Assembly: GCA_928724745.1 (NCBI GenBank) | Contig: CAKMXJ010000004.1 | Span: 620,001-684,000, forward strand | Length of the DNA stretch: 64,000 nucleotides | Reading direction: 5' to 3' | DNA from: Anthracocystis setariae | Lineage: Eukaryota > Basidiomycota > Ustilaginomycetes > Ustilaginales > Ustilaginaceae | Part shown: positions 20,621 to 31,122 of the stretch, piece after piece | Position numbering within the stretch: the first letter of the stretch is position 1 | How the letters are laid out: each line of letters begins with the position of its first letter | The notes under the pieces: model-generated | What the model saw: only the letters and a program-made list of their open reading frames with translations | Told to the model about the DNA's origin: nothing | The model's database searches: none | Translations under genes and position numbers: made by a program

Positions 20621-23600
20621 TCAAAATTGACTCTGACTCGCCGAAGAAGCACTCCTTGGCGTCGCTCGCTTGATGTAAGGCAATGACGAGGCCCTCTCCT
20701 CACCAAACCTTCCCGAACGCAATCCACTCGAAGCCACCGTGGACTGCGAAATCGACACTTGTCGAGACCGCTCAAGCTGCAACTCTCTCAACGGTCGCGA
20801 CGTGCTGCCATTTCTTTCTCTCCCCGAAGGCTTCAACGCCTGGGGCGAGGCCAAGACTCGTTCAGCGCTTGTTGCCAATCTGCGAGGTGACCTGTAGCTT
20901 TCCTGAAAGTGCTCTTGTGCAGATCGCTGCACTTGGGCCATATCGCTCGCCGTCAACCGGTTATATTCGTACTGAGAAGGATGGATCGATGGCGCTGTCG
21001 AGATCCCCAAGCCCATCGAAGGTCGAATCTGCAAGGCTGGGCTGGAAGAAGCGCGGGAATAGGAAGCTGCGTCAGGCTTGATACAAACCCGAAGACCAAA
21101 TTCGAGGATAGCGCCGTTGGAGCATGCTGGCAGCGTTTTGGGTTCAGTGAGCTGGAAGCTGATTTCGAAGGCGGGCAATGTCGAATTCGAGGATTCCCGT
21201 GCTTGAACAGCACCCGCTTGGGACTGGGGTTGAAATGCAGGGAAAGCCGAAGTCTGCCGGTGAATGTATGAGGGCTCGGCAGCAACGATAGAAGCTGGCT
21301 CAGTACTGTAGAGTCGGAGAGGTGATGGTGGCGCTTTGCGATGTGCAGAATTTGCCAAACGATCCACGGCCTCCGAGCTCTGAACTTCCGAAATCTTCCT
21401 ATAAAACCGCTCATCATTGTTTGAAGCGATTTGGTAGAGACCCCTTGTGTTTAGTTGGCCCTGTGAAGCCTTAGAATCGAGAATCGTCCCAGATCTTCCC
21501 CTCGTGCGCTTGCTCGAGATCGATTGCGGCCGGGAAATGTTGGTCTCATCCGTCAGCGTCGAGCACGCAGGGGCGCTTGCATTTGGCGACCACAAGTCCG
21601 AGCGCGTAGTGTACGGCGTAGAGTCAGTGGCGCTTATAGCGGATTCCTTCGGCGTGCTGGTGACTGAACGAGAGCCGGGGAGTCGCAATGGCTTAAGCGT
21701 ACGCGAGCCTATCCGCATGGCGGCTGCAGACAATTCTGATGGCCTTCGGTTCTCCTTATCCATTTCGCCGCCAAAGACATTATCACGCCCTACATGCAGG
21801 ACCTCTTCGATCTCAAGGACATCGACAATTTTTGCTGCCTGTCTTGCAAGGTTGATGGGTGCTGATCTTTCGCTTGCTGCGTAGGATCTCGAGTCCGAGT
21901 CCGAATTCTCCTGCAAAGTCGAGCTGTACAAATCTCCCAGATGGTCGTGGTTGTCATTCGACTCATCATCAAACATCTCATACGTTTTGACTGACTCGAT
22001 GTCTGGCTGCAACAGCTCAGACTCCACAGGAGCTTTCGTCAGCCCAGCCAACTGCTTGTTTTGTGCTTGCGATGCGTCCATGGGCCGGAGCTGAGACAGC
22101 TTCCGCTGAGGTCGTCGAGGCATGAGCGGTTTGTCATCTAGCTTCATACCAGTTGTGCGAAGCTTTCCAGGCAGCGGCCGATCCTGAGGCATCCACTGTT
22201 TTGGGTTGAAGCCCTGCTTGGACAGCTTGCCAGGAGCTGCTCTGCCTTCGGACTCGTGTTGTTTTACATTCAAGGCATTGACTTGAAGCTTACCGGGCAG
22301 TTGCTGATACGAGGGCGTCCACTCCGTCACCTGGATAGGTCGGTGAGGCAATTTGCCAGGAGATGATCGATTCTCAAACTGCTTCGAGCTTACGCTGATG
22401 GGATCGATTTGAACCTTGCGGTGTGCTGTTTTGGCTTCCTGCGATTCTTGGCGCTCGCCAAAGCTTGGCAATATCAGCTTGCCCGGCGATTGCCTGTCGG
22501 CTGTCTCAGGATCGACTTGATGCTGGCGCAGGGGCAGTTTTCCGGGGATTGGCTTTAGCCCGGGTTCTTCTCGCGTCGACCCAATCTTAGGTATGTGCAG
22601 CTTGCGCGGCAAGGGCTTCTCGTCGATTTGCTGAGTTCTCGCAGCATAGGAGTACGCAGGCAGCCTACCAGGAAGGGGTAAAGCATTGCGGTGCTCTTGG
22701 CTGGAACCACCAACTCGGTCTGGGAGTTTACCTGGCAGCTGCCTTACTTTGGATTGTGCAGCAGAATCGGAGATCCCCTGAGACGAGCCATACGATAATC
22801 TCCCTTGCAGCTGTCGTGACTTCCTTCCTGGTGTGGACCGGACGGAAGAACGCTTGAGCGAGATCCTTTTGCATACAGAGACGACGGAGGCAATCTCTTC
22901 ATCTTCGCTCGAGACAATGATCTGGTCCCAATCTTCCACTGTCTTCTTGCCTAGATCTCTCTCCTGCTCAAGCGTTGTCGGCGGAAGAAGTTCGCGACTT
23001 TCCTCTTGCGCTCCCTTGCCAAGTACCTGACGAGGACTGCTTGTACGCTTACGAATATCATGGGCGGCTCGTTCCCGTTCTTGCCGCGCCACTATAGACT
23101 GCAAGCTAGCACTTGCGGTAGCAACTGAATTCATGGGTAGAATCTCTAAGCGAGTACGTTGCGCGGCAATCTTGTTGCTTCGTTCTGGGATGGCGATGCG
23201 GCCAGGGATCTTGGATGCGATCTTTGCGTGGGGCTCTCCGTTCTTGCTGCGCTGCGAGTAACTTCGAGTCAGCTTGCCGACTCTTGTTTCTTCCGAATCA
23301 ACACGTGCAGCAGCGGTGTCCAAGTATGGGTTTCTAGCAGGAGGAGAGCGGTGGGTGTCACCTTGCAGAGCATCCGAGATGAAACCTTCAGCAGCATGCA
23401 AAGGTGGAGTCTCGTGTAAAGGCATGGCAGATACTTCTGATGGTGTCTGTATCGGGACAGGTTCGTCGATACTGAAGAGGGAATTTTGGCGAGCAGAATT
23501 ACCATCATGTACATCTTCAGCCTGAATCTGAACTGGTGCAATCCCTGCATGCATGGCGATCGGGGTGGATACTTCCTCGACCTCCTCGTTGCCCAGATGG

Positions 23601-25657
23601 TCGGGTTCCGCAAAAGTCAAGCCACGTTCTTGAACCGTGTTCTTGATCCACGAAGCTGTTCGTTCGATAAAAGAGTCTCGGTGATTTTGCTGGTCGGATC
23701 CACCCTCCCCATCCGCGATCTTTTCGGTCGTAGTTTCAGCATCGAGGATGAAGAATGGGTCCACGGGCTCTTCAGCTTCTTCTGCATCGACATGGATTGT
23801 GGCCTGCTGCATATCCTCATCGAGGTCTTGCTGATCCCTTTTTGCGTCACGCTCAGCGTCGTCGCCTGTTGTATAGTCGAAGATGAGAGACTCTATTTGC
23901 TCGTTGGAGCCGTCCGACTGACCGTCCAGCTGAAACAAAGGCTGCTCTGATGGTGGCGTCGTCCCCACCTGTCCAGAAAGCCAGGGTAGCTCGGTTTCGT
24001 CGCGCGTGCCCTCCATGACGCTCTCGTCATGAACCAGTAAGGGTGCAGGTTGTTCTCCCTCAGCGCAAAGTCTATGTTCATGCACCTTTTCTTCGTCCAG
24101 CTGGTGGGGTGTTTGAGTAGATGAATCCGTTGGCTGCAAAGTCGGCCCAGGCACCTGCTGTATGTAGTCGGTTGAATCGGTGGCAACGAGGATGTCTTGT
24201 GGAAGATCATCCTCATGACGGAATGAAGAGGTCGAGAACGCGTCAGGAAAAGAGCTCAATTGCCCATCACTGGATGGCGTGAGAAATCTGCTGTCTACTG
24301 GTGCTAGTCTCGTGATGGAATGCTGTGGGAATACTCCGTGCGTGTACGCGGGCTCCGAGTCGACTACGATGCTGTGCGACATGTGAGCGAGACTTGCGGA
24401 TGCTGGTGTAGTCTGAGACGTGCTCGCATCTGAGAAAGCCGATTTGGGTTTAGGTACGGGCTCGAACTCTGAGGCACCATCAACCGTGACCTTTACGGTC
24501 TGAAGAGACAGCTTCGGCAGCGGCTCTGATGATAGCGTTTCGATTTCGGCCTCGGATCGGCGTTGAGTCTGGGAAGCAAGGACAGGTTGAGCTGCCAAGG
24601 GTTGCTCTTCCTCCAACTGCTCGTTGCACTGGCTTGTTCTTGATTTCTTTTTATCTGTCTTGAGCGGGACTGAGTGACGATCCTTGTGCGACTGAACCAA
24701 GGAAGGTGGCCCGTCACGAGCGACGGAATCCTTGTGCAATTCCAAGGCGAATGCGGTGGTTGATGACGGATGCACATAGGTCGAGGCGGAAAGTGCGGCA
24801 GGAATCAACGAGCTGTGGCTTTGCGACATATCATCTGCTCCTGTCAGCTTGGCCAGAAAGTCATCCAAGAAATCATGTGTGTCGCCATGATGTGTGCATT
24901 CTGATGGTGTTGAAGGTTGATGGATGGTTACCCCTGCCGCCGGCTGCATAGCGAGCGACGAAGGAGTACTGGGAAAGATCTCTTCTGAGGATTGGTGCCG
25001 TGCGCTTTCGCTGTCGAGAATCTCGACAGGATTATCTGTGCAAGTGCTTGACATGAGCGGCTTAGAAAAGCTGCCAGCCAGATCTGCGTCAGAGCATGCC
25101 ACCTGCTGCAATAGTTGTGCGTGCACCGGTTCCGCCTCGAAGCCCTGGGACGTGGGAAGGACTGGATCAGGCTGTTGAATCGAGGAGGGTGAGTTGAGCT
25201 GATCGCTATCAGCTTGGTGGTGAGGTGAACCTTGCTTGCTAAGTGGGTTTTGAGCTCTTTTGCTGGCAGGTCTCTCGCACAACTCTTTAGCTTGCGGAAC
25301 AATGAAGAAGGGCGGAAGGTTAACAGCGTTGCTGGACGCCATATCGTCTTGGTGTTGGCCAGGCAGAGTGGAAAAGAGCTGAATTGCTTTAGCAACTTTG
25401 CCTGCGTCATTGCTTGGGCTGCGAGGCAAGGTGGCGGATTTGTTGAAAGCGGGCGACTTTGGTACAGGCATCACGTTCAACTTACGTAAAGGCCTGTGAG
25501 GGGATGAAGGGAGCGCCGGTGAGGTTGGTGAAGGCATTGGAATGGTGAGAGACGACTGCGCCAACGTCATACGAGGCACTCTAGAGTTGGTGCCTACGAA
25601 GTAGTTGGCAGCCGTTTGTGGCAGCTTACGAGCTGCCGAAGACTTGTCAGCATCCAT
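20621..25657 (-). CDS. Large protein of unknown function with twelve 21-residue PGKL-type repeats
   Basis: This 1678-aa intron-less protein has no catalytic domain I recognise. Residues 1-900 are Ser/Thr/Glu-rich and probably disordered. Residues ~945-1190 hold twelve units with a core of L-P-G-K/R-L. The glycine (or its replacement) falls at residues 952, 976, 997, 1018, 1039, 1059, 1080, 1101, 1122, 1143, 1164 and 1185. Spacing is 21 residues in nine of eleven intervals, with one of 24 and one of 20. Sequence between the cores is variable. A KEN motif (DKENRRP) follows the array, and the C-terminal ~350 residues are again Ser/Arg-rich. Conserved cores with diverged spacers suggest repeated binding sites for a partner. 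No homologue is known to me; function unassigned. Confidence 0.85.
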   Translation of the reverse strand: MDADKSSAARKLPQTAANYFVGTNSRVPRMTLAQSSLTIPMPSPTSPALPSSPHRPLRKLNVMPVPKSPAFNKSATLPRSPSNDAGKVAKAIQLFSTLPGQHQDDMASSNAVNLPPFFIVPQAKELCERPASKRAQNPLSKQGSPHHQADSDQLNSPSSIQQPDPVLPTSQGFEAEPVHAQLLQQVACSDADLAGSFSKPLMSSTCTDNPVEILDSESARHQSSEEIFPSTPSSLAMQPAAGVTIHQPSTPSECTHHGDTHDFLDDFLAKLTGADDMSQSHSSLIPAALSASTYVHPSSTTAFALELHKDSVARDGPPSLVQSHKDRHSVPLKTDKKKSRTSQCNEQLEEEQPLAAQPVLASQTQRRSEAEIETLSSEPLPKLSLQTVKVTVDGASEFEPVPKPKSAFSDASTSQTTPASASLAHMSHSIVVDSEPAYTHGVFPQHSITRLAPVDSRFLTPSSDGQLSSFPDAFSTSSFRHEDDLPQDILVATDSTDYIQQVPGPTLQPTDSSTQTPHQLDEEKVHEHRLCAEGEQPAPLLVHDESVMEGTRDETELPWLSGQVGTTPPSEQPLFQLDGQSDGSNEQIESLIFDYTTGDDAERDAKRDQQDLDEDMQQATIHVDAEEAEEPVDPFFILDAETTTEKIADGEGGSDQQNHRDSFIERTASWIKNTVQERGLTFAEPDHLGNEEVEEVSTPIAMHAGIAPVQIQAEDVHDGNSARQNSLFSIDEPVPIQTPSEVSAMPLHETPPLHAAEGFISDALQGDTHRSPPARNPYLDTAAARVDSEETRVGKLTRSYSQRSKNGEPHAKIASKIPGRIAIPERSNKIAAQRTRLEILPMNSVATASASLQSIVARQERERAAHDIRKRTSSPRQVLGKGAQEESRELLPPTTLEQERDLGKKTVEDWDQIIVSSEDEEIASVVSVCKRISLKRSSVRSTPGRKSRQLQGRLSYGSSQGISDSAAQSKVRQLPGKLPDRVGGSSQEHRNALPLPGRLPAYSYAARTQQIDEKPLPRKLHIPKIGSTREEPGLKPIPGKLPLRQHQVDPETADRQSPGKLILPSFGERQESQEAKTAHRKVQIDPISVSSKQFENRSSPGKLPHRPIQVTEWTPSYQQLPGKLQVNALNVKQHESEGRAAPGKLSKQGFNPKQWMPQDRPLPGKLRTTGMKLDDKPLMPRRPQRKLSQLRPMDASQAQNKQLAGLTKAPVESELLQPDIESVKTYEMFDDESNDNHDHLGDLYSSTLQENSDSDSRSYAASERSAPINLARQAAKIVDVLEIEEVLHVGRDNVFGGEMDKENRRPSELSAAAMRIGSRTLKPLRLPGSRSVTSTPKESAISATDSTPYTTRSDLWSPNASAPACSTLTDETNISRPQSISSKRTRGRSGTILDSKASQGQLNTRGLYQIASNNDERFYRKISEVQSSEAVDRLANSAHRKAPPSPLRLYSTEPASIVAAEPSYIHRQTSAFPAFQPQSQAGAVQARESSNSTLPAFEISFQLTEPKTLPACSNGAILEFGLRVCIKPDAASYSRASSSPALQIRPSMGLGISTAPSIHPSQYEYNRLTASDMAQVQRSAQEHFQESYRSPRRLATSAERVLASPQALKPSGRERNGSTSRPLRELQLERSRQVSISQSTVASSGLRSGRFGEERASSLPYIKRATPRSASSASQSQF
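22090..22815 (-). repeat. Coding array of twelve 63-bp (21-aa) repeat units
   Basis: The codon for the core Gly or its replacement recurs at 22103, 22166, 22229, 22292, 22355, 22418, 22481, 22541, 22604, 22667, 22730 and 22802. All but two intervals are exactly 63 bp. Three units have Arg instead of Gly (RKL or RKV cores). Nucleotide identity between units is low outside the core, so the array is old and held by selection rather than a recent slippage product. Confidence 0.85.
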
Positions 25658-26548
25658 TAAGACGAGGGGGAAGCTGCTGGAGGGATAAGTCCGGGGGGGG
25701 TCGTGCGTTAGTTTATGCTTGTATAGTGAGCGAACTCTTGGTCAAATGTCATGACGGCAGAGTTGCCGACGAAACGCCTCAAGATTTGCAATAGAGAATC
25801 AAGTAGCGGGCCGTTGGCGTATGGGGAGTGGGTGGTGAGGTTGATCAAGAGGATAGCAGATGTAGTATTATGACAACAACTTGTCTAAGCTGAGGGTAGG
25901 ACACAGGCTGGCAGATGTGTGTTGAGAGCACAAAGCGTGTGCCATGCAGGGTTGACAGGCGGAAGACAAAGCACAGGGTGTGATACGCAATTGGCCGTTG
26001 GTTTGTGACTATAGACCTTGATCATGCACAACGGTGGAGGGTTTGCATAAAGACAGACGTGACTTTGGGAGAGCTCTCTCTCTCAGAGACAAAGCAAGGC
26101 GTGCGTTGATCCTGTGCTTGTTGGCGGTCGAGCCTTTGTGTGCCTACGGTGTCAAAAATGCTTCGAGTAGGCGTGCATAAAGCTGCATGCTCATGCGTCG
26201 AGGCGCCAATAAAATATAATATTCCGATCAGACAAAGGCCAACACTGTCTGATGATAACCTCGGCGACTAGCGTCGCTGTGTACAGTACATGTTGTTCGC
26301 GAGCAGCGTTTTCATTTGTGATGCACAAGATGAAAGGCAAGAGCCCAAGCATGCTGCGATCTGGACGACATCGGTCGGCAACCAACAATACGTCCAGTAC
26401 TTGGTTTTGCCCAAAGACATCTTGGTTCATAGCTCAAACGACGCTAGGTCAAGCGCGGTCCGGCTTCATCAACCTGAATCGGCACAGATCAAGCTGTCAT
26501 AGGTGCCACTTTCAAACACTTGTGTAGATTGCGATATTTGCGCTAGCG
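25658..26548. other. Intergenic region upstream of the repeat-protein gene
   Basis: No gene was seen in ~890 bp. It probably holds the promoter of the - strand repeat-protein gene and the 3' end of the TPR gene. A short CT/GA tract lies at ~26070-26088. Confidence 0.45.
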
Positions 26549-27291
26549 TCAAGACGAAACATGTGTGGGCCGGTCTGCGTGTTGCTTACGCTCGTCGTCC
26601 TCGATTGCTTGGACAAGTCGCTCGCCAAGTTTACGAATGACAGGGTCTGTTCGTGCCAACAACATCTGTGAGTCAGTATCCCACCAAGTAGCTCAGATTG
26701 CGCCATGCACACCTCATGTACTCACCCTCTGGTCGTAGATCGAGTGCCAAGTCAATGTCCTTGGCTGCAATATGGTTCTTGCCCAGTTCGAGATTGGCTT
26801 CCGCACGACGATACAACGCCTTGAGGTTTTTTGGCGCCAATGCGAGCGCCTTGGATGCTGCATACACGGCTTTCTCCCACTTTTCCTGGCGGATGTAGCA
26901 CGCGGCCATGTTGTTGTAGACAGCACTTGTGATGCCGGCGGCTCGTTCATTCTCAGCGTCGGTGGATCTCGCTCCGTAGAGTGTGGCGAAAGAGTTGATT
27001 CCAGCAGAGTATAGAAGCGACTATGTTGCCCAAATCGATCCGAAGCAGCTGCCTCATGTCAGAAAGCAAGTCCGCCGTCGGTTTCTTGGTGTTTCTACTC
27101 ACATGGTGCCATTTTCCTAACGCCTCTGTCAGCTCACCGCTCTCGTAGGCTGTGTTGCCTTCGGATTTGAGGGCTTCAGCCTTGCGCAGCTGTTCATCGA
27201 TCGTCATGCCCTGCTCGGGGCGTGAAGTAGAAATCGCTTGTTTGCTACCAGTGGTGCCATCCACTTCTTTGGACGCTATTGGGTCGCTCAT
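26549..27291 (-). CDS. Small TPR-repeat protein, spliced
   Basis: Exon 1 is 27103-27291. It ends ...EALGKWHH at a GTGAGT donor, and an 82-bp intron ends CAACATAG. Exon 2 starts at 27020 and continues in frame as SLLYSAGINSFATLYGA. The product has about three tetratricopeptide repeats: EGNTAYESGELTEAL, then VYNNMAACYIRQEKWEKAVY, then ALYRRAEANLELGKNHIAAKD. It is probably a soluble protein-interaction adaptor. The 3' end is uncertain. A second donor (GTGAGT, intron base 26725) follows LRPE. A 34-bp intron to 26692 keeps the coding-like frame TWWDTDSQMLLARTDP to a stop at 26549. Reading through would stop at 26673, and the more usual 60-bp intron (to 26666) shifts frame. The partner is unknown. 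Confidence 0.65.
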
Positions 27292-29455
27292 AGTGCTGAG
27301 CTTTGCTCGCTATGTGAAAGCGTTACAATGTGGGTTACGATGGGCGAAACAAGAACAAGTTTCCGTCCGTGCGTGCGTGCGTGCGTAGAGTGTTTTCCGC
27401 GAGCCGAAATTGTGCGACAATAGGGTGCAAGAATCGATCGGGCTTGCCGATTTGCGTCACTCAGGTTGTGATAGCTTTTGAGCATTTCGACCTGCTTAGC
27501 TTTCCACTTGTGCACGAGACCAAAAGATGTACTGCATGACCTGAAGAGGTGAAACTGCTCTTCAAGCTTTCGCCTAGTAGCAAGGAAAGTATACTACTGT
27601 GAAAGCCGATGTTGCTCGATCCAGCGATCGCGTGTGGCAGCTACCACTACTACTGTCTGACGATTTGCTCCGACATTCAGATCATCAGAGTGAGCAAGGC
27701 TGTGACTTGAGTCTCTGAAATCACTAACGAAGGCCAAGATGCCAAGGATACTTTGAGAGTGCAAAAAAGGTGATAAGTGACTCGATCAATCTAACCGAGA
27801 TCAGATGACAGCTCCAGATTATCGCAGGAATTGCATTGATTCTTCCTCACTCACTCAGCACACCGCGAACAACGCCATGCACCCATTCGCTCTTTCACGC
27901 ACCACTCCAGATTCCTTCTACTGTACAGTACAGTACAGTACAGTGACCGTGTTACCGGCCATTGCATGGTGGCTTTCACCCTTGACCATCTCCGATGAGG
28001 GTCTCATGCATTTGGATGCACAAGCGACCGCGTCATTCTCCCATGACTTGAGCCCCCTGATCCTGCTTTGCATCACTTACCCCGCATTTGTCTCAAGAAT
28101 GAACGTTGCAGTAACGACGTCGGTACTTGCGCCAGGCTAGACGTGGCGCAGCATCGTTCTTCTGCTTCCGTGCCATGCCTCGCTCATGCGTCATCATAAG
28201 CCTTTGCAGACTCAGTCCAGCTGCAGCCTTCTGCAATGTCGCCATCTTGTTGATCTCGATGTCAACCACATACATCCTCAGCCACTCGTTTTCGAGTCAT
28301 CGGATGTTGCAGCGCCTGCTTGCTTCACGCTTTCAGTTCTGCCGCTATGTTTGCACACGACCACGCGTACACAACAAGCATGGACTGTAGCTGCCAAACT
28401 AAGGACTCGCCTCGACCAAGATGGTATCTTTCACTGCACATCAGTCTGTCTGTTGGTAGCTGCAACGTCGATCAAACAAGGCAATCGCGTCCGAGGAGAT
28501 GAGTTGGAGCATAAATATATTGACAGATGCCCTTGACCCTTGCTGCAACTGCAAAATTTCAATTTTGTTTGCCATGCATTGGCTGAGATTGCCAACTCGT
28601 GTGTGGTTGCAGCCATCCGAGCTACAGGAAGGCTTCATTTCGGAAAGTCCCGGAGGCACCTGCAGCGGAGAATATGCATGTTCCCTTATTTCTCTCTTTT
28701 TTTTTGGTTTTTTTTTTTTTCGGCTGATCCAGCACAGCTCAGTACTCTGCATCCTTAATGTCTATCACAATTTTTCATGGCGTTTCTTGACGTGCTCACC
28801 AACGACGGCTCTTCCGTTATCTTCAATCACCTTGTGTTTTTGGGGATAGATTAGAAATCAATGATGCTCAGTATGGTAGGGGAACGATACAGCCAAGGTG
28901 ACAAGATGGCTAGCTGGCAGTACAATATGCAGCACCCCATGCGACGGCTTCAGGAAGTTCACGCTCTCCTAAACGAACAATTTTAGAATTTTACACAAAA
29001 AAAAAAAAAAAAAAAAAAAGGGATGCCAAAAGCTGGCCCCACTACCTGAGGCGCAATGTCCCGAGCACCGTGTTGGGGCAGGTCTGTTGGTGGCCTTCCG
29101 CTCCTTCGACCTGAATCCTGCACATCGACATTTGTGGCCCCGGGTGCCAACCGGATCCTCTTTGCTCAGAGCCCCATAGTGGAGGGACTGTCTGCTCGCC
29201 CAACCACCAAAAGAGGCCCAGACATCGACCCCACACGACGATCCCTCAACAAGTATAAGACCAACACATTCTCGAGCCGACATCTTGGTCGTCTCCCCTA
29301 TCAACTTCCCCCCTGGTTCGGCGTCCTTTTCGAGCCGCGTTCCCCATTTCGGCTTTACTCATCTGCTCGTCGTTGCTGCTGGCTTTCCCTCTCACCATCC
29401 TTCTTCACCGTCAGCTTCCTCAAAACATCTGCTCAACATCCCACATTGACTCAAA
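27292..29455. other. Intergenic region with malic-enzyme upstream promoter
   Basis: No gene is supported. It contains four CGTG units at ~27368-27385, a CAGTA repeat at 27919-27944, and a 23-A run at 28997-29019. TATAAGA at 29254-29260 lies ~200 bp before the ATG at 29456, and the sequence from there to the start is C/T-rich like a leader. That fits a promoter for the upstream first exon of the malic-enzyme gene. Confidence 0.5.
29254..29260 (+). promoter_or_regulatory. Candidate TATA element of the upstream malic-enzyme promoter
   Basis: TATAAGA is followed by ~195 bp of C/T-rich leader before the ATG at 29456. Assigned only by position and sequence. Confidence 0.4.
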
Positions 29456-29636
29456 ATGGCTCCCTCCGTCTCTGATGTTCGCCCTGCTGGCGCTCCCGTG
29501 CCAGTGACCAAAGCCACTCAAGTCACACCTGATCACAAGACAACCGACGACCCTCGTGATGACAATCTTCATCGTGCCATTGCTACCCACCCATACGGCG
29601 GCTCCGCCAACCTTCGTGACGTCTTCACAAATCAAG
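29456..29636 (+). CDS. Alternative first exon (cytosolic form) of the malic-enzyme gene
   Basis: This exon opens with MAPSVSDVRPAG and encodes 60 residues plus one base. It ends ...LRDVFTNQ-G at a consensus GTAAGT donor (29637). Joining that G to position 31301 recreates a GAC codon and the sequence FTNQDTGFSYEKR, which runs in frame into the malic-enzyme body. The N-terminus is acidic/polar and has no mitochondrial presequence, so the ~606-aa product should be cytosolic. The intron would be 1664 bp, long for this kind of genome, and it contains the alternative first exon. I consider the joining strongly supported by frame and family consensus, though no transcript evidence is available. Confidence 0.78.
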
Positions 29637-31122
29637 GTAAGTAAACGTCTCCTTTTTTTTCGCTGTGGTCGTGTAGTGTCGTCCTTCTTCTGGCTGGCTG
29701 GCTGGTCACGCGAATCAAGTTTCGGAAGACACGGAAAGGGTCTGGCGAATTTTGGCTTTGGGCCTTTGCAGATGCTGCATTGTTCACCGGTCCGGCCATC
29801 CGATCTCGTTCGATTGGCGATCCCCGGTCAATTGCTTGGTGTTTGCTTGCTTGCTTGGTGTGGCAGGCAGACAGGCGTGTTCTTGACCTTGTGGAAGAAG
29901 ACATCTTCCGGACCTTTCCGGCGGGGTGGATCGGGAGAATTTAAGCGCATGCATTGCTAGGGCCAATCTCATTCATTCAATGCTGGCAGCAGAGCCTTTC
30001 GACGTGCCGCTGTTCGCAAGTGCATGGATGATCGAACGGCATGCACGAACTGCTGTACTTCGAAACACCGACACCTCGCCGGCGAAAGGGCGATGTGGGG
30101 TGAAGCCTTTCTGCTTGGTCTTATTGATTGGTTCGCTCGTGTGACCCCGCGAATCACAATGCCACAGCAGCGCAGCCGTTCAGTTCGGGCTCGCCGGTCA
30201 ATTGTTGCGCGGTGTTGGAATTCGTCTGTTGGGACTGCTTCTGCGCAAATTCCCGTTGGGTCGATCGGCAACTTTCGTGACAGAGCTCCATGTCTGGAGC
30301 TGCAACGTCTGAACGGTTGTGTTGCACCTTCGCCCAGATAAAAAGCTTGTTCCGATCATTATTATTCATTCTGTTCAAGACCTCGGCAGCAAGTTCGCAA
30401 TGTCCTCGGCGATTTCTTCTTGAATTGCTGCTGAGGTCAAACTACGGTCCTCTGTTTCTCCGTCGCTCTTCTTTGAAGCAGCGAGGCGAAACTGGGACAA
30501 GGTCATGTGGTCACGGCCTGAACCTTGACCGAGTGGGGAGGGCCAAGAAGAATTTGCCTAGAAGTTGCATTTCTTGAATTCGCCAACAACTTTCTTCCGT
30601 CCTTTTCCCGCTTTCCTTCCCGAAGCCAAAATAAAAGGGAATCAAAAGAGTTTTTCTTTTTCTTTCTTTTTTTTTTTTTTTTTTTTTTTTTTTTGTTTTT
30701 GTTTTGTTCTTTGGGCAAAGCGGCAGCTCGCGACTTTACCCGAGACGAGGGTTCAGCCAGTCAGGTTGTGGCATTTTGTCACGACTGTACCCGCCCAGCG
30801 TTCCGAGTCATTTCCAGCAACCCCACTCGGGAAATTGTGAAAGACCCCGTGCCGGGCCTGCCCCCGAGACCGGATCTTGACAATCTTCTCAAGGTCACTC
30901 ATTCTTTGGGATCAAGGGCTCACACTGGCTTGCTTGGGATCCCATCCTGCCTCCGTTCGATTCACATCAAGCGATCTTGCTTGAAAGCACCTGGCACAAT
31001 CACCCCCTTCTCCGCGAGTGTGGCTTTCGGGAAAAATCGTGTATGCACATTCCGGTCGCGACGCTGCATACTTGCTTGCGAAGCTAGCCAGCTCGATCCT
31101 CGTGTCTCTCCGTCTGCTCGTC
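29637..31122 (+). other. Long intron / internal promoter region of the malic-enzyme gene
   Basis: No coding sequence is supported here. It runs from the GTAAGT donor at 29637 to the ATG of the mitochondrial first exon. It includes a 28-T run at 30667-30694. It presumably houses the promoter and leader of the second transcript. Antisense and sense ORFs are short and motif-free. Confidence 0.6.
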
